In this document: positions 39,079 through 56,021 of the stretch, piece after piece | How positions within the stretch are numbered: the stretch's first letter is position 1 | How the letters are laid out: the number at the start of each line of letters is the position of its first letter | Assembly: GCA_037013685.1 (NCBI GenBank) | Contig: CM072889.1 | Coordinates: forward strand, 2,861,976 to 2,925,975 | DNA: 64,000 bases | Reading direction: 5' to 3' | DNA from: Acridotheres tristis | Lineage: Eukaryota; Chordata; Aves; Passeriformes; Sturnidae | Program-made: the position numbers and the translations under genes | The notes under the pieces: model-generated | What the model was told of the DNA's origin: nothing | Databases searched by the model: none | Seen by the model: the letters and a program-made list of their open reading frames with translations, nothing else

Positions 39079-39871
39079 TCAGGTATTCAGTTACAATTAC
39101 TGTATAAAATGAAATTATCAAGAAGTTATTAAATTCTTGGTCACAAGTCTCCTAAATACTATGATGCAGCCCGTGGACAACCTTGGAAAAAGGAGAATTT
39201 GGATGTTTTGTTGTTCCATCTGTCATGACCCTGGCTGGGGCTCACAGACCATGTATCATCCATGACTTAGCCAGCAAAAATGTACTGACAACCTCAGAGG
39301 GATTCTGCACGTCCCCTGGGTGCAGGCAGAGCATGAGGCAGGCACAGCCACGGATTTCTGCAAGCTTTGCACTTTGATTTTAAGGGAAAACGCTGCCACT
39401 GAGCTGCCACCAGAACCTGGCTCATGGAACTTTCTGGCTCAGGCAGAGTTCACCCAAAATTCACAGGGGGTGTGCTGGGGTGGGGTGCTTCACTTCCTGC
39501 TGTCAGGAAATTTGCTTTCAGCTGGGAAAATTTTATTAATTGTGGTGGTTTGTTGTAGCAGAGAGGGAATTGAGCCAGAAGAGATCTAGTGCAGAAGGTA
39601 TTTTTTTTTATGACTGTTGTGGGGTTTAATGCTTTGTTGTATCTGGATGTGTTTGGAATATCTTGAGTTCCTGCACAGTTTCCAGATACTCAGCATGGAA
39701 AATGGCCTTTCCACTTTCAGCCTGCTTCCTGATGGTCCCTCAGAGGATGCAAAGAAATAGATTTCAGAAATACCCGAAGGTGAAGTCACCTGCTGAGATT
39801 GAGGGCATCTGCCAGGGGTGTGGGGCTGGCATGATGTGATCAGCACAGCCTGTGGGGTGGAGGAGTGGCAG
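39079..39871. other. Intergenic DNA, nothing recognised
   Basis: No supportable gene. If the transglutaminase-like stretch to the left is a real exon, its upstream exons should lie here or further right on the minus strand, but none was recognised. Confidence 0.5.
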
Positions 39872-40018
39872 GTCCCAGCCAGGACACCTGGGCACACCTG
39901 AGCAGTCCCAGCCAGGGGACACTGCTGCTCTGGGCACACCTGAGCAGTCCCAGCCAGGACACCTGGGCACACCTGAGCAGTCCCAGCCAGGACACCTGGG
40001 CACACCTGAGCAGTCCCA
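39872..40018. repeat. 33-bp minisatellite rich in CACCTG
   Basis: Four copies plus a partial one, starting GTCCCAGCCAGGACACCTG and continuing GGCACACCTGAGCA. Three copies are 33 bases; the second is 42 bases and carries a 9-base net insertion. Each standard copy contains two CACCTG hexamers, seven in all. As 33 is divisible by 3, the frame stays open on both strands and gives long proline/serine-rich or cysteine-rich spurious frames. Confidence 0.95.
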
Positions 40019-43000
40019 CACCGAGGTGGCCTCACAGCCCAGCTCTTTCTTCCACCCTCTCCTTCCTCACATGGCAAACTTTGTCCCTGGAGGTTCCAGT
40101 GGTTCAGACTGTGAAAAGTTCAGTCCTTCAACCTCCAGATCTGAGCAGCCCCTGCAGATGTTTCCAAGGCTTGCAGAGAAGGAGCTGCTCTGGATCCTCC
40201 ACCCTTCTCTCCCCAGTGGCTGGGCTGACTTTGGCTCTCCAGCATTGGTATTTAAAAGACTTTCACATGTGTGTGGTCCCTATAAAAATAAATCTCCAAA
40301 GGAAACAAATGTTATGTGGTGAAAGTCTGCCAAGTCCCCATTATTAGCTCGTAGTATTATGTAGGAGGAACTTAACTCTATAGCCTGATACAGGATAATT
40401 CTGATGAACTCTCAGCTCTTCTGGAGGTTCAGATTTAAAGGATGTTGCTCTATAGGGTCGAGATTGAGTCATTGACTTCATGGGGTTTCAGCTGCGAGTG
40501 CCTTGACACAGACCCCTGAAATAATAATTTGTCATTTCAGAGAGTTTTGGTGTTTAAGCTATATCAAGCAGAGCTTTGACAGTGGTGATCAGGAATGACA
40601 ATTTCCAAACAGTTGAGAACAACAGAAGTTAAAGTAAGAAATGTAACTAAACGTGTGTGTGTCTAAAGAGACTGAAGATGTTGATCCAAGACTTCCTTCA
40701 AACCCAGTGATCACTTGATTTTTCCATGATTCTGTGGTACAGCCAGACCTTGGCTGCTTTATCACCCTAACTTATATCCTGTCCAGAGAATGTGCTGTGC
40801 TACCAGAGGTAATTTTTATAGAAGCCAGGAAATTGCATAGCAAAGCGACTGGGCATTGATATGGAGTATTTGAGACTGCAGCTCCTAGTGATGCTAGGAA
40901 CTGGATTTTCTAGGTGTATGTGAAGAAGTTAGCACACAGCATTCACACAATGAACCCCTGGCATCTGCAGTGTGTCCCTTTCCAAAGTGTCACAGTTGCT
41001 CAGCAATGTCAACAAACATGTATTTATACGGATTTAGCTACACAGGCAAAAGTCTAAATATTACCTTCCTGGAGGAAAGATGATTCACCTGATTTAAAGT
41101 AGATAATTTAATCTGAAGAGCTAAATTTATCTTTCCTTTGCAGCTAGATGAAATTATTGATGGGAAGTAGAATTTTCTTTCCAATTCTCAATCACTCTTG
41201 CTGCCTAAAATTGTTTAGATTATGATGTCTCAGAGGGTGAGTCTCTTCTGATGTAAATATGTTTTGACTGGCATTAACTCCTTAAGGCCAGGGAAGAAGC
41301 TCTGAAGAAGAAATGAAGTCAGCAGCAGGGCCTTGCTTTCCTCAAGAAATTGCTGCTTATTTTTGTGCTGATGTCTGTGGTTTGGGGTGATTCTGTTCTC
41401 ACTTGGAGAGAAGCAAGTATGAGGACATGTGAAATCAGTCTGGCTCCAGGGCTCTTCACCTCTGATGGTGCTCTGGCTTGTGAGATCTTCCTGGTCTTGT
41501 GGCAGGATGAAAGGAGGGCACACTGGAGGTGTTCTGGCCATTGTTTGGGAGGAACTCGAGTTTTTACCCAAGATGAACATTACCATGATTTGCTATAGAA
41601 ACTTTATCCTTCAGTCAGGGACAAATTCCAGTTCTCCTGTTGGAGTAATTCTTTCAAAAAGCTTTTCAAAGGAAGTGCCTGTGCTTCGAAAAGCTTCTGT
41701 CCCTGTCCTGAGCAGACGTGTCCATGCAGACACGCTCATCTCACAGCGGGTTTGGGCTCAGATGCAGAAAGAGGAGCCATCTGTTAATGATGCTTGACAC
41801 CCTTTGCTGTCCTCAGAACTTCCCATACAAGTCAATTTTGGGAGATTAACACATCGTGGTACAATTCCACCTGGGTCTACAGCATCTTGCTTGGTTATTT
41901 TGGTGTAGTACCTGGATCCTTAGCCATCATCCCAAAAGTCTTCCTCTTCTCTGTCAAAGCTGTGTGTGCCACTGAAGGCTGAATGAAGACTCTCCTTTTC
42001 TCTATTCTTGCTGCTGCTGTACTTGGCTCATACTGAATGATTTATATTTTTGGCAAATTTTTAAAGCATGGGCAGATTTATATTTACAGCAGTGTTGTGT
42101 TATAGGAAAGAATTGTTAATTCTGGACAGATTAAGCTCATGGTGATGAACAGCCAGGAATGATCTAATTCAGAATAGGCTCTAATGGGAAGGACAAGGTT
42201 TGAAGTCTCACATACCTCTTGAAACTGCATCCAGAGACCTACTGAAATGTACCCTGGAGAGGAAATACACCTTGTTCTTCCCCATGGTCTTCTCAAGGGC
42301 TAATTCCTGATGGAGGAAAGCAGATCTGTCTCCTCTGCAGTGATCTGACCACACACACAAGGGAGCAGCCAAAAGCTCCAGCAGGGGATGCATGGGAGCC
42401 TTTGAATAAAAGGGTGGTTTCAGGGAATAAGGAACTTTTTACAAATGTCATGTGTGAAAGTTGCTGGCAAGCAGAGACAAACCCTCAGTGGGTTTGTGTC
42501 AGTATTGCCTGGACTATCATCCACAGGGCAGACAAAGCTGGAATAAATACTGACTTCTTCTGTGTAAATGTGATACTGCTGTGATGTGCCAGAATGACAA
42601 CATCTGATGTTTCCACTCGAAACAGATGCAGTGTTATTAGGAAAGATTTCCTTCCACAGATGGGAAAACTCTCCCATTTCCACATCCCAGTCTTTTCTAA
42701 AGTAAAGATGAGGCCAGCACCAGTGGGGTTAGGAGCAGGGTTAGTGGTGCTGCAGCACAGAAATCTCCACCCAGAAAGCAGGTGAAAGATTTTGCTGTCA
42801 CAGTGAAAGAGCTCAGTACAATTTAACAGCTGGGTCCTCCTGTAGTGGAATTAGAAATAAACTTCTCTTACTGTGGGATACGAGCCACGCTGGATCTGCT
42901 GGGTTTAAGTTGTGTTGAATGACTCCATCCTGAAGCCCCTGGGGATTTGAATGAACTGGGATTCAGTGCTCTGGCTTTGGCTTGTGTCCAATGTTAACAG

Positions 43001-43235
43001 AGGAAAAGTATTCAGGGGCACCTCATGCAGAACCACCAAGTGAATTCTCCCTTTCTGCCTGCCAGTGTAAAACCAGCACAGGAGCAGGACTTTGCCCAGT
43101 TCCGCTGGTCAGAGATTTTCTCAGTTGCCTTCCTAATGCACAGGAGTCTTGTGCCAGCACTGTGACACAATGTGGGATTGTGACTGTGACTCCCCTGTAC
43201 TGCTAATCCTCTAGGAGGACTGGGGCAATTATCCT
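40019..43235. other. Intergenic DNA upstream of DCX
   Basis: About 3.2 kb with no recognised gene. Open frames on both strands near 41.2-41.8 kb and 42.4-42.7 kb were read for known motifs and none was found. This is presumably part of the DCX upstream regulatory region. Confidence 0.5.
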
Positions 43236-43332
43236 GGGTTGTTTTGGTTTGGTTTGGTTTTGGGTTTTTTTTGGTTTTTCTTTGTTTGTTTGTTTGGTGT
43301 TTTTTGTTTTGTTTTTGTTCTGTTTTCTTTAG
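43236..43332. repeat. T/G-rich low-complexity tract
   Basis: A run of (T)n separated by GG or G, such as GGTTTGGTTT, GGGTTTTTTTT and GTTTGTTTGTTT. The complementary strand reads as a lysine/asparagine-rich spurious frame. It sits about 350 bases upstream of the candidate DCX first-exon donor. Confidence 0.85.
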
Positions 43333-43549
43333 TTGGGCCAGATGATTTCTTGGTACAACTGGATTCAAGGGGAAATTTGCATCCTTCCAAACATCACCCC
43401 CAAACCCGCCCCTCTAAACCTTTTGTTTCCTCCTCTGCTGACCTATCCAGAGCTGGAATCAGCCCCCCGTTTTACCCTCAAACCCAGACTGTGAGCAGAC
43501 TGATGGTGAGAGTGAGAATCACCGAGACAAAGTTACCGTGAAGGGATGG

Positions 43550-43681
43550 AACAAGGCACTAGGACCTAGGAGGCGTCTCATCCACCCTGGCAGGAATTTC
43601 TTGCTTGGAGCTCAGACAACAAAGGCAGAGTGAGCCCGGTTTTCTTTCTCTGAGCATCTCCACCCTGCGCGCTGAAAACCG
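43550..43681 (+). promoter_or_regulatory. DCX: Candidate DCX non-coding first exon and promoter
   Basis: A consensus donor, AAAACCG|GTGAGTAGAG, ends a short CpG-containing segment with CACCCTGCGCGCTGAAAACC just before the splice site. It lies 1.5 kb upstream of the DCX coding-exon acceptor and on the same strand. DCX in mammals has non-coding 5' exons spliced to the exon that holds the ATG, so this is a plausible one. The left boundary and the transcription start are guesses. No TATA box is obvious. Confidence 0.4.
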
Positions 43682-46340
<2,659 letters not shown>

Positions 46341-46967
46341 CACGTCTGTCCGGGCTGGGGCTGACCCCGGGTGGGTGCAGTGCGTTTCCCAGTGGGGTGG
46401 GTGGGGATGAATGGGAAAGAGGGGCTGGGGCAGGGGCAGTAGGGCCGGTGTGATGGGCTGGAAGGGTTTGTGCGCTCTGCGGACGCGGTTTTTGGGGTAC
46501 GGTGCACACAGTGCGTGGGCTCAGGCACTTGGGGTGCTCGGGGTGCGGGCAGGGTGCGATGGATGTTTGGAGGGCGGGGTGTTGGGGGGGTTTCAGTGTT
46601 TGGGGAGCGTGTGCAGGGGTGTGTTGGGAGCTCACACAGCCTCATTAGAGAGGGGATTTAATGAGCAAGCTTTGTGAATAGAGAAGGGCGTTCTGGCCAG
46701 GTTACACTTGGTGAAATTTGGGGTTTGTGCGTGTGTCTGTGTGGAGGAAGGCGTGAGGAGCGTTAATTCCAGGGCGGTGTGGGGGTTTCTTTGGTGCTCA
46801 GGAGGTGTGGAGGTGTGCTGGGCTGTCTGTGAGGGGCCCTGGGGGTGTCGCAGAGCGATGTGTGCGGACAGGGCACGGGGAGTTCATTGCTGCACACGAA
46901 CGTGTGCGAAAGGGAGGTGCCTCCTGTGGATTTGGGGAGCGTTTCCGCAGGGGCTGAGCCTGGGTGG

Positions 46968-47100
46968 TCGATGTGGTGGGTCTGGGGGAGCATCCCCGGG
47001 TGGGTCTGGGGGCAGTGTGGGGAGCATCCCCTGATGGGTCTGGGGGCAGTGTGGGGAGCATCCCCGGGTGGGTTTGGGGGCAGGGTGGGGAGGATCCTCT
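46968..47100 (+). repeat. G-rich tandem repeat, about 55-bp period
   Basis: Three to four diverged copies of GTGGGTCTGGGGGCAGTG followed by TGGGGAGCATCCCC. The runs of three to five G on the non-template strand of DCX could form G-quadruplexes in the transcript. Copies differ in length; the first lacks the GCAGTGTGG part. Confidence 0.8.
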
Positions 47101-50100
47101 GCCTGGCCGGTGTGTTTGGGGGTGCAGGGGGTGCTCAGAGCGTGTCCCCGTGTCCAGAGGGGGTGTGGCTGTGCCTGCTCCTCTGCTCTGTGTCACTGTG
47201 AGGGGTGAGCCAAAAATCAGTCCTGCTCGGAAGGGATGCCCCGGGGGAAGGTTTGCTCAGCTGCCAGCCGTGCCTGAGCCTGGGCTGTCCCCTCTGCTGC
47301 CCTGGGCGCTGCCTTTCCCGGGAGTGCCAGGACAAGCCCTGGGATGACGCTGCTGGGATGGCCAGTCCCGCATCCTCGCCCGTGGGATGGATACAGAGCA
47401 CCCACAGCCACGCTGCTTTGCTCTTCCCCGGGCAATTCATTCTTTGTTCGGATCCTGTTGCAGCACGGGAGGTGCTCTTCCCTTTCCTTCGGTGTTTTTC
47501 TCCAAGCAGACGTCCTGGCCAGTTTGGTGACTACCGAAAATCCACGAGGTTTTCCCTTTAGTACAAGACAATGGATGCGAGTGAGGCATGAGCTGCAGGG
47601 GCAGCCTCGGCTGCGAGGCATTGTGTATGACCTTGACTAAAGCAGCTCTCCCTAGAATTCCTGGCCTGCCAAGCAGGATACTCATCTCCCCAAAATACTT
47701 CGCGGGGACAAGGACGTGGAATAAATCTTGGTTTCCATAGAGGAGTTTTCCTGGGAAGAAACTGCTGCCTTTCAGAGCTGTGATGCTTCCTAGTGGAGTT
47801 ATTCTCAGCCCAATTACTGCTGTCGAATGGAGGTGTGGTCTCCCTTAATTTTGGAGATTCTGCCATGTTTCATCCTGGTCTCTTAATATGGCCACAGCCT
47901 TTCTCTAATGGCAGCTCTCAGTGCTGCTTGTACTGGGTTTTATGCAAATCTTCAGAAATAAGTCCGGGAGAAAATGCAGTTCTTTATTCTCTTTTTGCAC
48001 TCTTCCTCCTCTTATACTCTTCCTGCTTTTTGTCAGTGAAGTTAAGAAAGGTTTAGTTGTTACACCTGCTTTAAATGGGTTTTGCTGCAGGTAAGGAGGT
48101 ACCTAGTTCATTAAAATACATTTTGCTGGTTGAGGTGCAGACAGGAGATGCTGGCATTTGGGTTCTGGCTTTGTTCTGCCAAAATGGCACCTGGAAACAG
48201 CACTGAGGAAGAGGCACTAACACCAAGATGGGATTGTGTGGCTGTGTCCTCAGCAGAGCATCAGCTAGGAAAATAAAACCTGAGTAGAGTGAAGACAAAG
48301 GAATCAATTTTTTGAACATGCCAGGGTAGCTCCGCACACTGCTCTTGACCCCACATTTCTAGGGGTGACCTTCACTTCTGTTGTAGAAAAGCAATTTACA
48401 ACACCGTGGTTATAACCAGCCTTGTGGTGAACTCTGCCCTTAGCTTGGGTGTTTGCATAGCTGTGTGCAAGGTACCTGCATGAAACCCAGAATTTGGGAG
48501 TAATTCTGCTGTGACACACAAGAACACTGCACACACAGCCAGGGCATGTCTGCCTTATAAATTGATTTTCTGCTTGGAGACTGAGGGTAACCAAACCAGT
48601 ACTTGTTGCTATAATGGGGCTAATTTATCATTGTAATTTCCAGTAAACAAGTAGAATCTAGGAAAAGTCATCAAAGAGGCTCATCTCAGAGGTTTGATGG
48701 CAAAAACCTGTGAATTACTGACAATTCTTCACATCATGCTCTGAGTACTTGATTAATTCTGATTTAAAAATGTACTTATATAGTGTAGCCTGAATGTAGT
48801 TCTGGAGGTAGAGAGTGATATTGCACAGTACCAATATCTAGAGACAGATATTTCAGGTGAACAAAATCCACATAGTGTGCTGATAATTAACTGGGGCTTG
48901 GAATCACCTTTTGTTCTCCAGACCCAGAGTTCTTCCCTGGCACTCAAGGTTACTCTCATAATGAGAACAAGTGAAGTTTTTCACAGCCTTTTTCCCCACA
49001 TTCCTTCCATCTGTTGGGATGAGCCTCTTTGTCCTTTCTCTACTGCACCCTGACATCTCACATTTTGGAAGCCCTCAGAGCTCTGTCACACAGGTGCCTT
49101 TTGCTGCCTCCCTGGTCACAGGTTGCTTTTTCCATTCTTTTCCAGGGAGCTGTCTCATCTCCCAGTGACCTTCTCTCAAAATCCACCCACCTGATCAATT
49201 TTTCTTCCCCTTTTCAGTTCTAGCAGCCATCTTCCCTCACTGAAGTCATTGTCTCAATCCTGACTTCCTATTTTCAGCGTTCAGCTTTAATATATTTGTA
49301 AATAATGCACCTGCTGATGTTGATTAGGACTGCATTCCTCCTTAATCTCTCTGCTGGTTAAGTGCAGGGCAGCATCCTGTTCCAGCTCGTGCTGGCAGCA
49401 ATAAACTGCTGAGAGCATCTCCCACTCCTGTCCCACTGCCTTGGCTGGGTCAGGAGTGGATGTTGGCCCAAGGTGCTGCCATTTATCAAGGCAGAGGAAT
49501 CTTTTGGAAAAGAGCACCAGGTGAGCTCTATTCCCCTTCACATAGAATTGGTTCCAGTGACCAGGCCTTTGGGAAGTTGATTTATGTAGCTGCCTTTACT
49601 GGTGAGTCACTTGTAACAGATATTTCTGTGCCTTGTGCAGTGATAAAACTTGCCTATGAAAGATGCTGAAATAATCACGTGCCATCCTTTCCAACCTTTC
49701 TCAAGATGATCATAGAGTAGCTCTCATTTCATCCAAGTTTCAGCTAAAATTTAGTTCCTTTGATATCTGAACATGGTGGTTTTGTCATTGGTTCATTTTG
49801 AGCCTCTTATTCTGGACTTGATGTGATGAGAAGCTGTCCCACCTCAGCTCTGATTATTTTTTATCCTTGAATGGAGGGCTGGGTAGAGGTGGAAGCTGAT
49901 GTTTTGCATTGACTTCAGCAGCAAAGATGGTTTAAGAAATGCTGCTGTTGGCCACTTGTTCCAGTCCCCATTGTCCCATAAATGAGTTCTTTGTGGGACA
50001 AAAGTTTATTTTAGCCCTCTCCATGATTTTGCTTCTTTCCCATATTCATCTCCTTGATCTTGTCCATAATGACATGGACAGTGAGGAACAACCCAGGAGT

Positions 50101-52972
50101 GAAGGCAAGGCACATCCAAAGGTGGATTTTATGCCCTGACCTGGCTGTTTGTTTGAAATTTGCCCTTGTTTCATATCAAACACTAGAAAAAGCTGAGTAG
50201 GATTTGTTTTGCTCAGCGTGGTTTCATTGCAAATGTCCTTGGGCTGTGTGAGATATTCCAGAAAGTGATTCCAAGCTTTTTGTATCCTGTCATGCCCTTG
50301 GGAATATTTTCCAAAATCTTGTCCAGGAGTATTTAAAGTAATCATAAGAGGGGCTCCACCCTGGAACTGTGCAGAGCCTGGTGTGTGCTGGGACTGAGGG
50401 ATTTATAGGAAACATCCTGGAATCTCCACCCAGTGTGTGTGTTCCAGTTTGCCTGGAAAAGTGAAATTCCTGCAGTTTCACACTGAAACCTTGGTAACCT
50501 GTGGAATTATTTTCTGTGGTGTCTGTTGGCCTGACAGCTCAGCTAATTACATCCTACATAACAAAAATTGTCCATGGGGTTCTGTTTTATTTGCTTTCTC
50601 ATCTTGGCTGTCACTCTGGGACTGGTGTGACCCCAAAATTCCTTCTGGGCATCACGTGGTTTTGAAGGTGATTTCTAATCAAGCATTTCTTCCTCTTCTT
50701 CAGCAGAACAAGAGGTTCTTCCTTTCTTGGAGGAGCCAAGGGAAGGGAGCTCTTCCAGGGTTCATTTTGCCATGCTGGAGCAGGTATTTTTAACTGTTGT
50801 AGGTCTTTGATAAAACAGCAGCAAGTTCATGCATTTGAAACTCAAGGCCTCTTCCAACACCACATGGAATGAACTCTGCAAGGTGTTAAGTCCACTTAAT
50901 TCCTGCTGCAGCCCTGGTAAATTCCATGAAACATAAAAGCTGGGCACAGTAGCACAATCTCAACTTTGCAACTGCAGAGCTAAGAGCCAAAATAATTGAC
51001 TGCTGCCCACAGAGACTGTTCCTGGAATAACTGCTAACACTTAGACATTCAAAATGGCCTCAATCCAGCTTTCCTGATTTTTCTCAAAAGACTTCTTCCC
51101 ACAGTTCATTATCCTTGGAAAGTTGCTGGTGCATGCTGAGGAAGGATAACTTTCTAAAAGGACAGCCTGTCATTTTTGGTATTGTCTCAGGAAGCTGCTG
51201 TAAGAGGGTTGGAGGATTAGTGCTCATCTGGAGCTTAGGGTTTTTCTAAGGAACCTTCTCTGAGGCAAACCTTATCTTTGCTGAGATCATCCCTTCTTTA
51301 GGAGCTGAATAATCTCCTTGTGCTTCCATCAAACTGGGATGTGTCATGCACTTGGAGTAATTCTGTGTGATACAAGCCTGGCTTCAAATGGCAAATCTGA
51401 TGGTGATGGCAGGAGGTCTGAGGTCTGCAGCCAGCCCAGCCATTGCTGGGGGCAGGCAGGAGGAGTGAGGAAATGCCTTGGCTGGTTTGGTGGCACGTGT
51501 GACACCATGGTGACAATGCACATCCCCTGTGGGCTGCAGTGTAAAAAGGGCATCCTGCTCTGAGCTGGCCCTGCACTAAACAAATGCTGTGGCACCGCAG
51601 GGATTTTGTCAAGATGATGCTCCCCACCCCCAGTGCATGAGTGTGTCTCTTTGGGGCTCCCTTTTTGGGGTTTGTTTGGGATTAATGACGTGGCTGTGCA
51701 TTGTACCTTCTCATGGCTTGCAGTGGGATTTCTGCACGTGTGCACAGCTGCTTGCTGGCTCGAGAAATGTGTTCCTGAAAAGATTTGTGCACAGATTTTT
51801 GTGCTTCGGGCTGGGGAGCAACGTTCCTCTTAGAGTTGTTTCTTTTGCTCGTGACAAGATCTCACATCCACTTCCCATTCCTTCTGTTATGCTGAGCACA
51901 TCACGCTGTGTCTGTCAGTCATATTTCTGTGCCTGGCACAGTTGTACACCTTGACTTCTCATTATAGGCTTAGCACAGACAGATGTGGCAGAGAAACCCG
52001 CAGAGAACCCGCTCCTCCCTCCATGGTAGCTCCATTGCCTGTGAGGTTTCTCTTTTTTATCATCTCCTGGCCACATTGTGCAGTTAAAAGCTGGAAAGTT
52101 CACAGGTCTTCAGCCCGTGCTTGCTCAATCCTGCTACCACCATGGTAAGGTTTGGGTAAAACTCCACTGTGGGAAGTGAAATCCACTGTGGGAAGTGTGT
52201 TCCTGGCTGGCAAATGCATGTGCCTCACTGAGGAACTTGAACGATGATTTTGCTGCTATTTGAGGGTCATAAACTGAGTTAGGGAAGACATTAGTTGAAG
52301 TGATTTTTAAATGAAGTTAAAGCTTCAGGTCACATGCTTAGATCAGGAAGGAAGGAAAGAAAAGCCCCTCTTCCCTGGAGCTGTGCTGCTGTGACTGCAG
52401 GAATGATGCTGGGAAGAGCTGCTGAGAAGACACTGCTATTCTGGAGTGTCACTCCAAGGAAATTCCTCTCCAGTTTCAGACTCGAATAAAGTACAGATTT
52501 TATTTGGTGGGGTTTGGGTTAAATGAGACAAAGGGAGAAAGGGCAGATCCCATTTTCCACTTGTGAGTGTGAGCACAGCTTGAGAGGCCAGTGTGTGGAT
52601 CTGCAGAGCTGCCCGAGATCACATCTATGGAACAAACCCTGCAAGAGTTTTGCCTTCACGCCACTGTTGCCTTTGGTGTAGAGTGGTGTAAATGCACAAA
52701 CAGCTGTGGTGTGCAGTGAGGAGTTCAAAAGGGCTCAGCTGGAACTAAGAGTAATGGTACTGTACCAGACAGATCAAGAATCTCTTCAGCTTACTTCAAA
52801 ATATGCAACTTGTTAATAGAAAATATGCTCCAGCTCCTCATATGTCTACAGAGCACAGTGCAGATGTGTACTTCTTTCACTGTGAAAATAATACAGATGG
52901 AGGTCAGATGCAGATGAAAGTCAAGCCTTGCACACTTCAGTGGCTGATAGTCTATTGTGTTTTTTGGGTGGG

Positions 52973-53248
52973 GAAGCAGAGGCGCAGGTGAGGGGGAAGC
53001 AGAGGCACAGGTGAGGAGGAAGCAGAGGCGCAGGTGAGGGGGAAGCAGAGGTGCAGGTGAGGGGGAAGCAGAGGCGCAGGTGAGGAGGAAGCAGAGGCAC
53101 AGGTGAGGGGGAAGCAGAGGCGCAGGTGAGGGGGAAGCAGAGGTGCAGGTGAGGGGGAAGCAGAGGCGCAGGTGAGGGGGAAGCAGAGGCACAGGTGAGG
53201 GGGAAGCAGAGGCACAGGTGAGGAGGAAGCAGAGGCACAGGTGAGGTC
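52973..53248 (+). repeat. 23-bp minisatellite, 12 copies, in DCX intron
   Basis: Twelve head-to-tail copies with a strict 23-base period. Each begins GAAGCAGAGG and carries CAGGTGAGG after a variable dinucleotide (CG, CA or TG). There is no length variation between copies, so the array is young. Every copy has the E-box CAGGTG, which is also a good 5' splice site match (CAG|GTGAGG). As 23 is not divisible by 3, three units encode a 23-residue proline/leucine/cysteine repeat in every minus-strand frame. Confidence 0.97.
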
Positions 53249-55475
53249 AGGAGCTGGGTCAGGGAAGCTGGGGCAGGGGTGGGTGACAGCAGCATCCAAA
53301 TCACTTATTCTTAGTGCTGCATTTAAACAGAGAAATCCCTTTTCTCAGAGGATAATGCCCAGTTCTGCTGAGCACACTTAGGAGGGCTCTGCTGCCCAGG
53401 GATTATGGGCTTGGGAGGGCTCAGGTTCTTAGGATGGTTAATTCCCTGGGAGCATCCCACACCCCTTGCTGCCCTTCTCTCAGTCCTGAAACTGGAGAGA
53501 AGCCTGGCCTGCTCTGCACCAGGTGTTATTTGGCTGAAGCAGATGAATAAACCACAACTTATCACTTATTTATCAGAAAGATTTGAAGTATTCAAAGCTT
53601 CTGGAAAACGATATCCCCAGAGGGAATTTTGTATAATGTGTGGTGCTCTGGGGGGTACATTTGAGTTTCTATTGAGTCAGATTCACAAAATGTAGGGGAT
53701 TAAGGAGCTCCAGCCATGGGCAGGGCTGCATGGTTGGTTTATTGAGGGGTGTTGCTGTCAGCAAATAGAGATTTTTACTGTTTGTTCAAGCCAGCAGAAC
53801 TTGCTGGGAGGATTATTGTTAGTTTGGGGTACACCAGCTGACAAAATGCCCAACTGAGTGTTCATCATGAACCTGGTCAGTTCTCTGCTCTCTTCTGGAT
53901 TTGTATTCCATCTGTAGAAGGAGAAACAGAATATCTGCTCCCTGTTGATCATGGATTTTGGTCATTTTTATACCAGTGATGGAGAAGAGCTGCAGTTGGT
54001 GATGTAAACACCACGAGTGGGCATCACAGGGCCAAAGTGGGTACAAATGTGGGGTTAAAATAAGTTAGAATCCTGCATCTTTTCAATGGCTGCTTGTGAC
54101 ATTACACCCTGATCAGCAGTAGGGACAGAAATACACAGAGTGCTGTTACAAGCCTGTTAAAATCTGTTTATTGTGGGTCTGTTGGGGTCTCACCATGGGT
54201 TCTGGTGCCTCCATCAGAAGTGCAGTTTAGTCAGCAGAAGGAGTTCCAGTATGGACTTTATCCTGGGCATGTTACATGCCTGGCACATGTGAAAATCAGT
54301 GGGATGTTTGGAAATCCATATTTTGCCAACTGGATGTCAAATCCTGTCCTAGAGATCCCTGGATGGGAAGCCAGACTTGGCTGTGGGATCGGCTTTTCAA
54401 AGATGTCTGAGCCTTGGAGTTTGCAGTCAGGGACAGACAAGGAAATGCAGCCAATCTGTTTTTTTTGTAAAGAAGGAATTTTTTTTTTTTAATTTGTTTT
54501 TCAAAATAGTTAAATCTGTATTTTGATTTCAAACGTATCGTAGGACATGAGGAACTTAATTCTGTAAGATCAGACAAAGAAAACACCAGAAGAGACTCTC
54601 AAATCCTACAGGTTCCCATGTCATGCCTTCAGTTCCTATTAAAATTTTATCTAATGGCGAGACGAAAGCTTCTTCCTCCAGCAGTGAGTGACTTTTTTTC
54701 AGTGCAGCCTGAGTCATTTCAGACCAGACAGCTACATTCCCTTAGGGATACTGGTTTACAGTCTCATTCTAGTAATAACTCTTCCAGCATCCATCAGATT
54801 TGCAGGCCCAAAAGAAGCTCCTACAAATCCTTTAAGGTGCTTTTAAAACCTTAGATAGATAGGATCCTGTAAATTACAGACAAAGCCTGAAACTAATTTT
54901 GGGTGGGATAGGGAAGGGCTTTTTGTGAATTACTTAAAAGACCCTGTAACTCTTCTCTGTCATGTCTAAATTTGGGTTTAATGTATTTTTGGTTGGTACC
55001 AGCCATGTAAATCAAGGAGTGCTATTTGGTGCAGTGTTTAATCTCAGCTGCCACTAGGTCTGTTCCTTAATAAACCACTGATGCTCTAACAGTGCATATT
55101 TGTTATGCCTGCTGGATTTGTCAGGGCTACTTTTAGTGGTGACTGTTCAGGACAAGATTTTGATAATTTTTCAGGCATGATGCAGACACACTGAAATAGT
55201 ACCTAGGTCTGTAAAGACAAAGGGGAAACTGGGAAATTTATAAAATAATTGGGGTGGTCAAATTAATTTGGTGTTCTGAAGCTCTTGGAAAGCTTAGCTG
55301 CATCTTCAGGTACCTAAATATATATATTGATGATATTTATAACTCAACATCTTTTAACCCCTGCTTCATGTGATTGTATGTATTTGCTGATGGCTGACTC
55401 GCTTACTTTGTGGAAACACCAGCAATATTTTAAATAACCATAAATATAACATTTAAACAAGGCAGAATGTTTTAA

Positions 55476-56021
<546 letters not shown>

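Noticed and set aside
39586..40347. Overlapping plus and minus repeat-protein frames
   Set aside because: They derive from the 33-bp minisatellite, with no other coding evidence.
52791..53304. Minus-strand proline/leucine/cysteine repeat proteins in three frames
   Set aside because: The 23-bp tandem array keeps all frames open; the same peptide appears in each frame.
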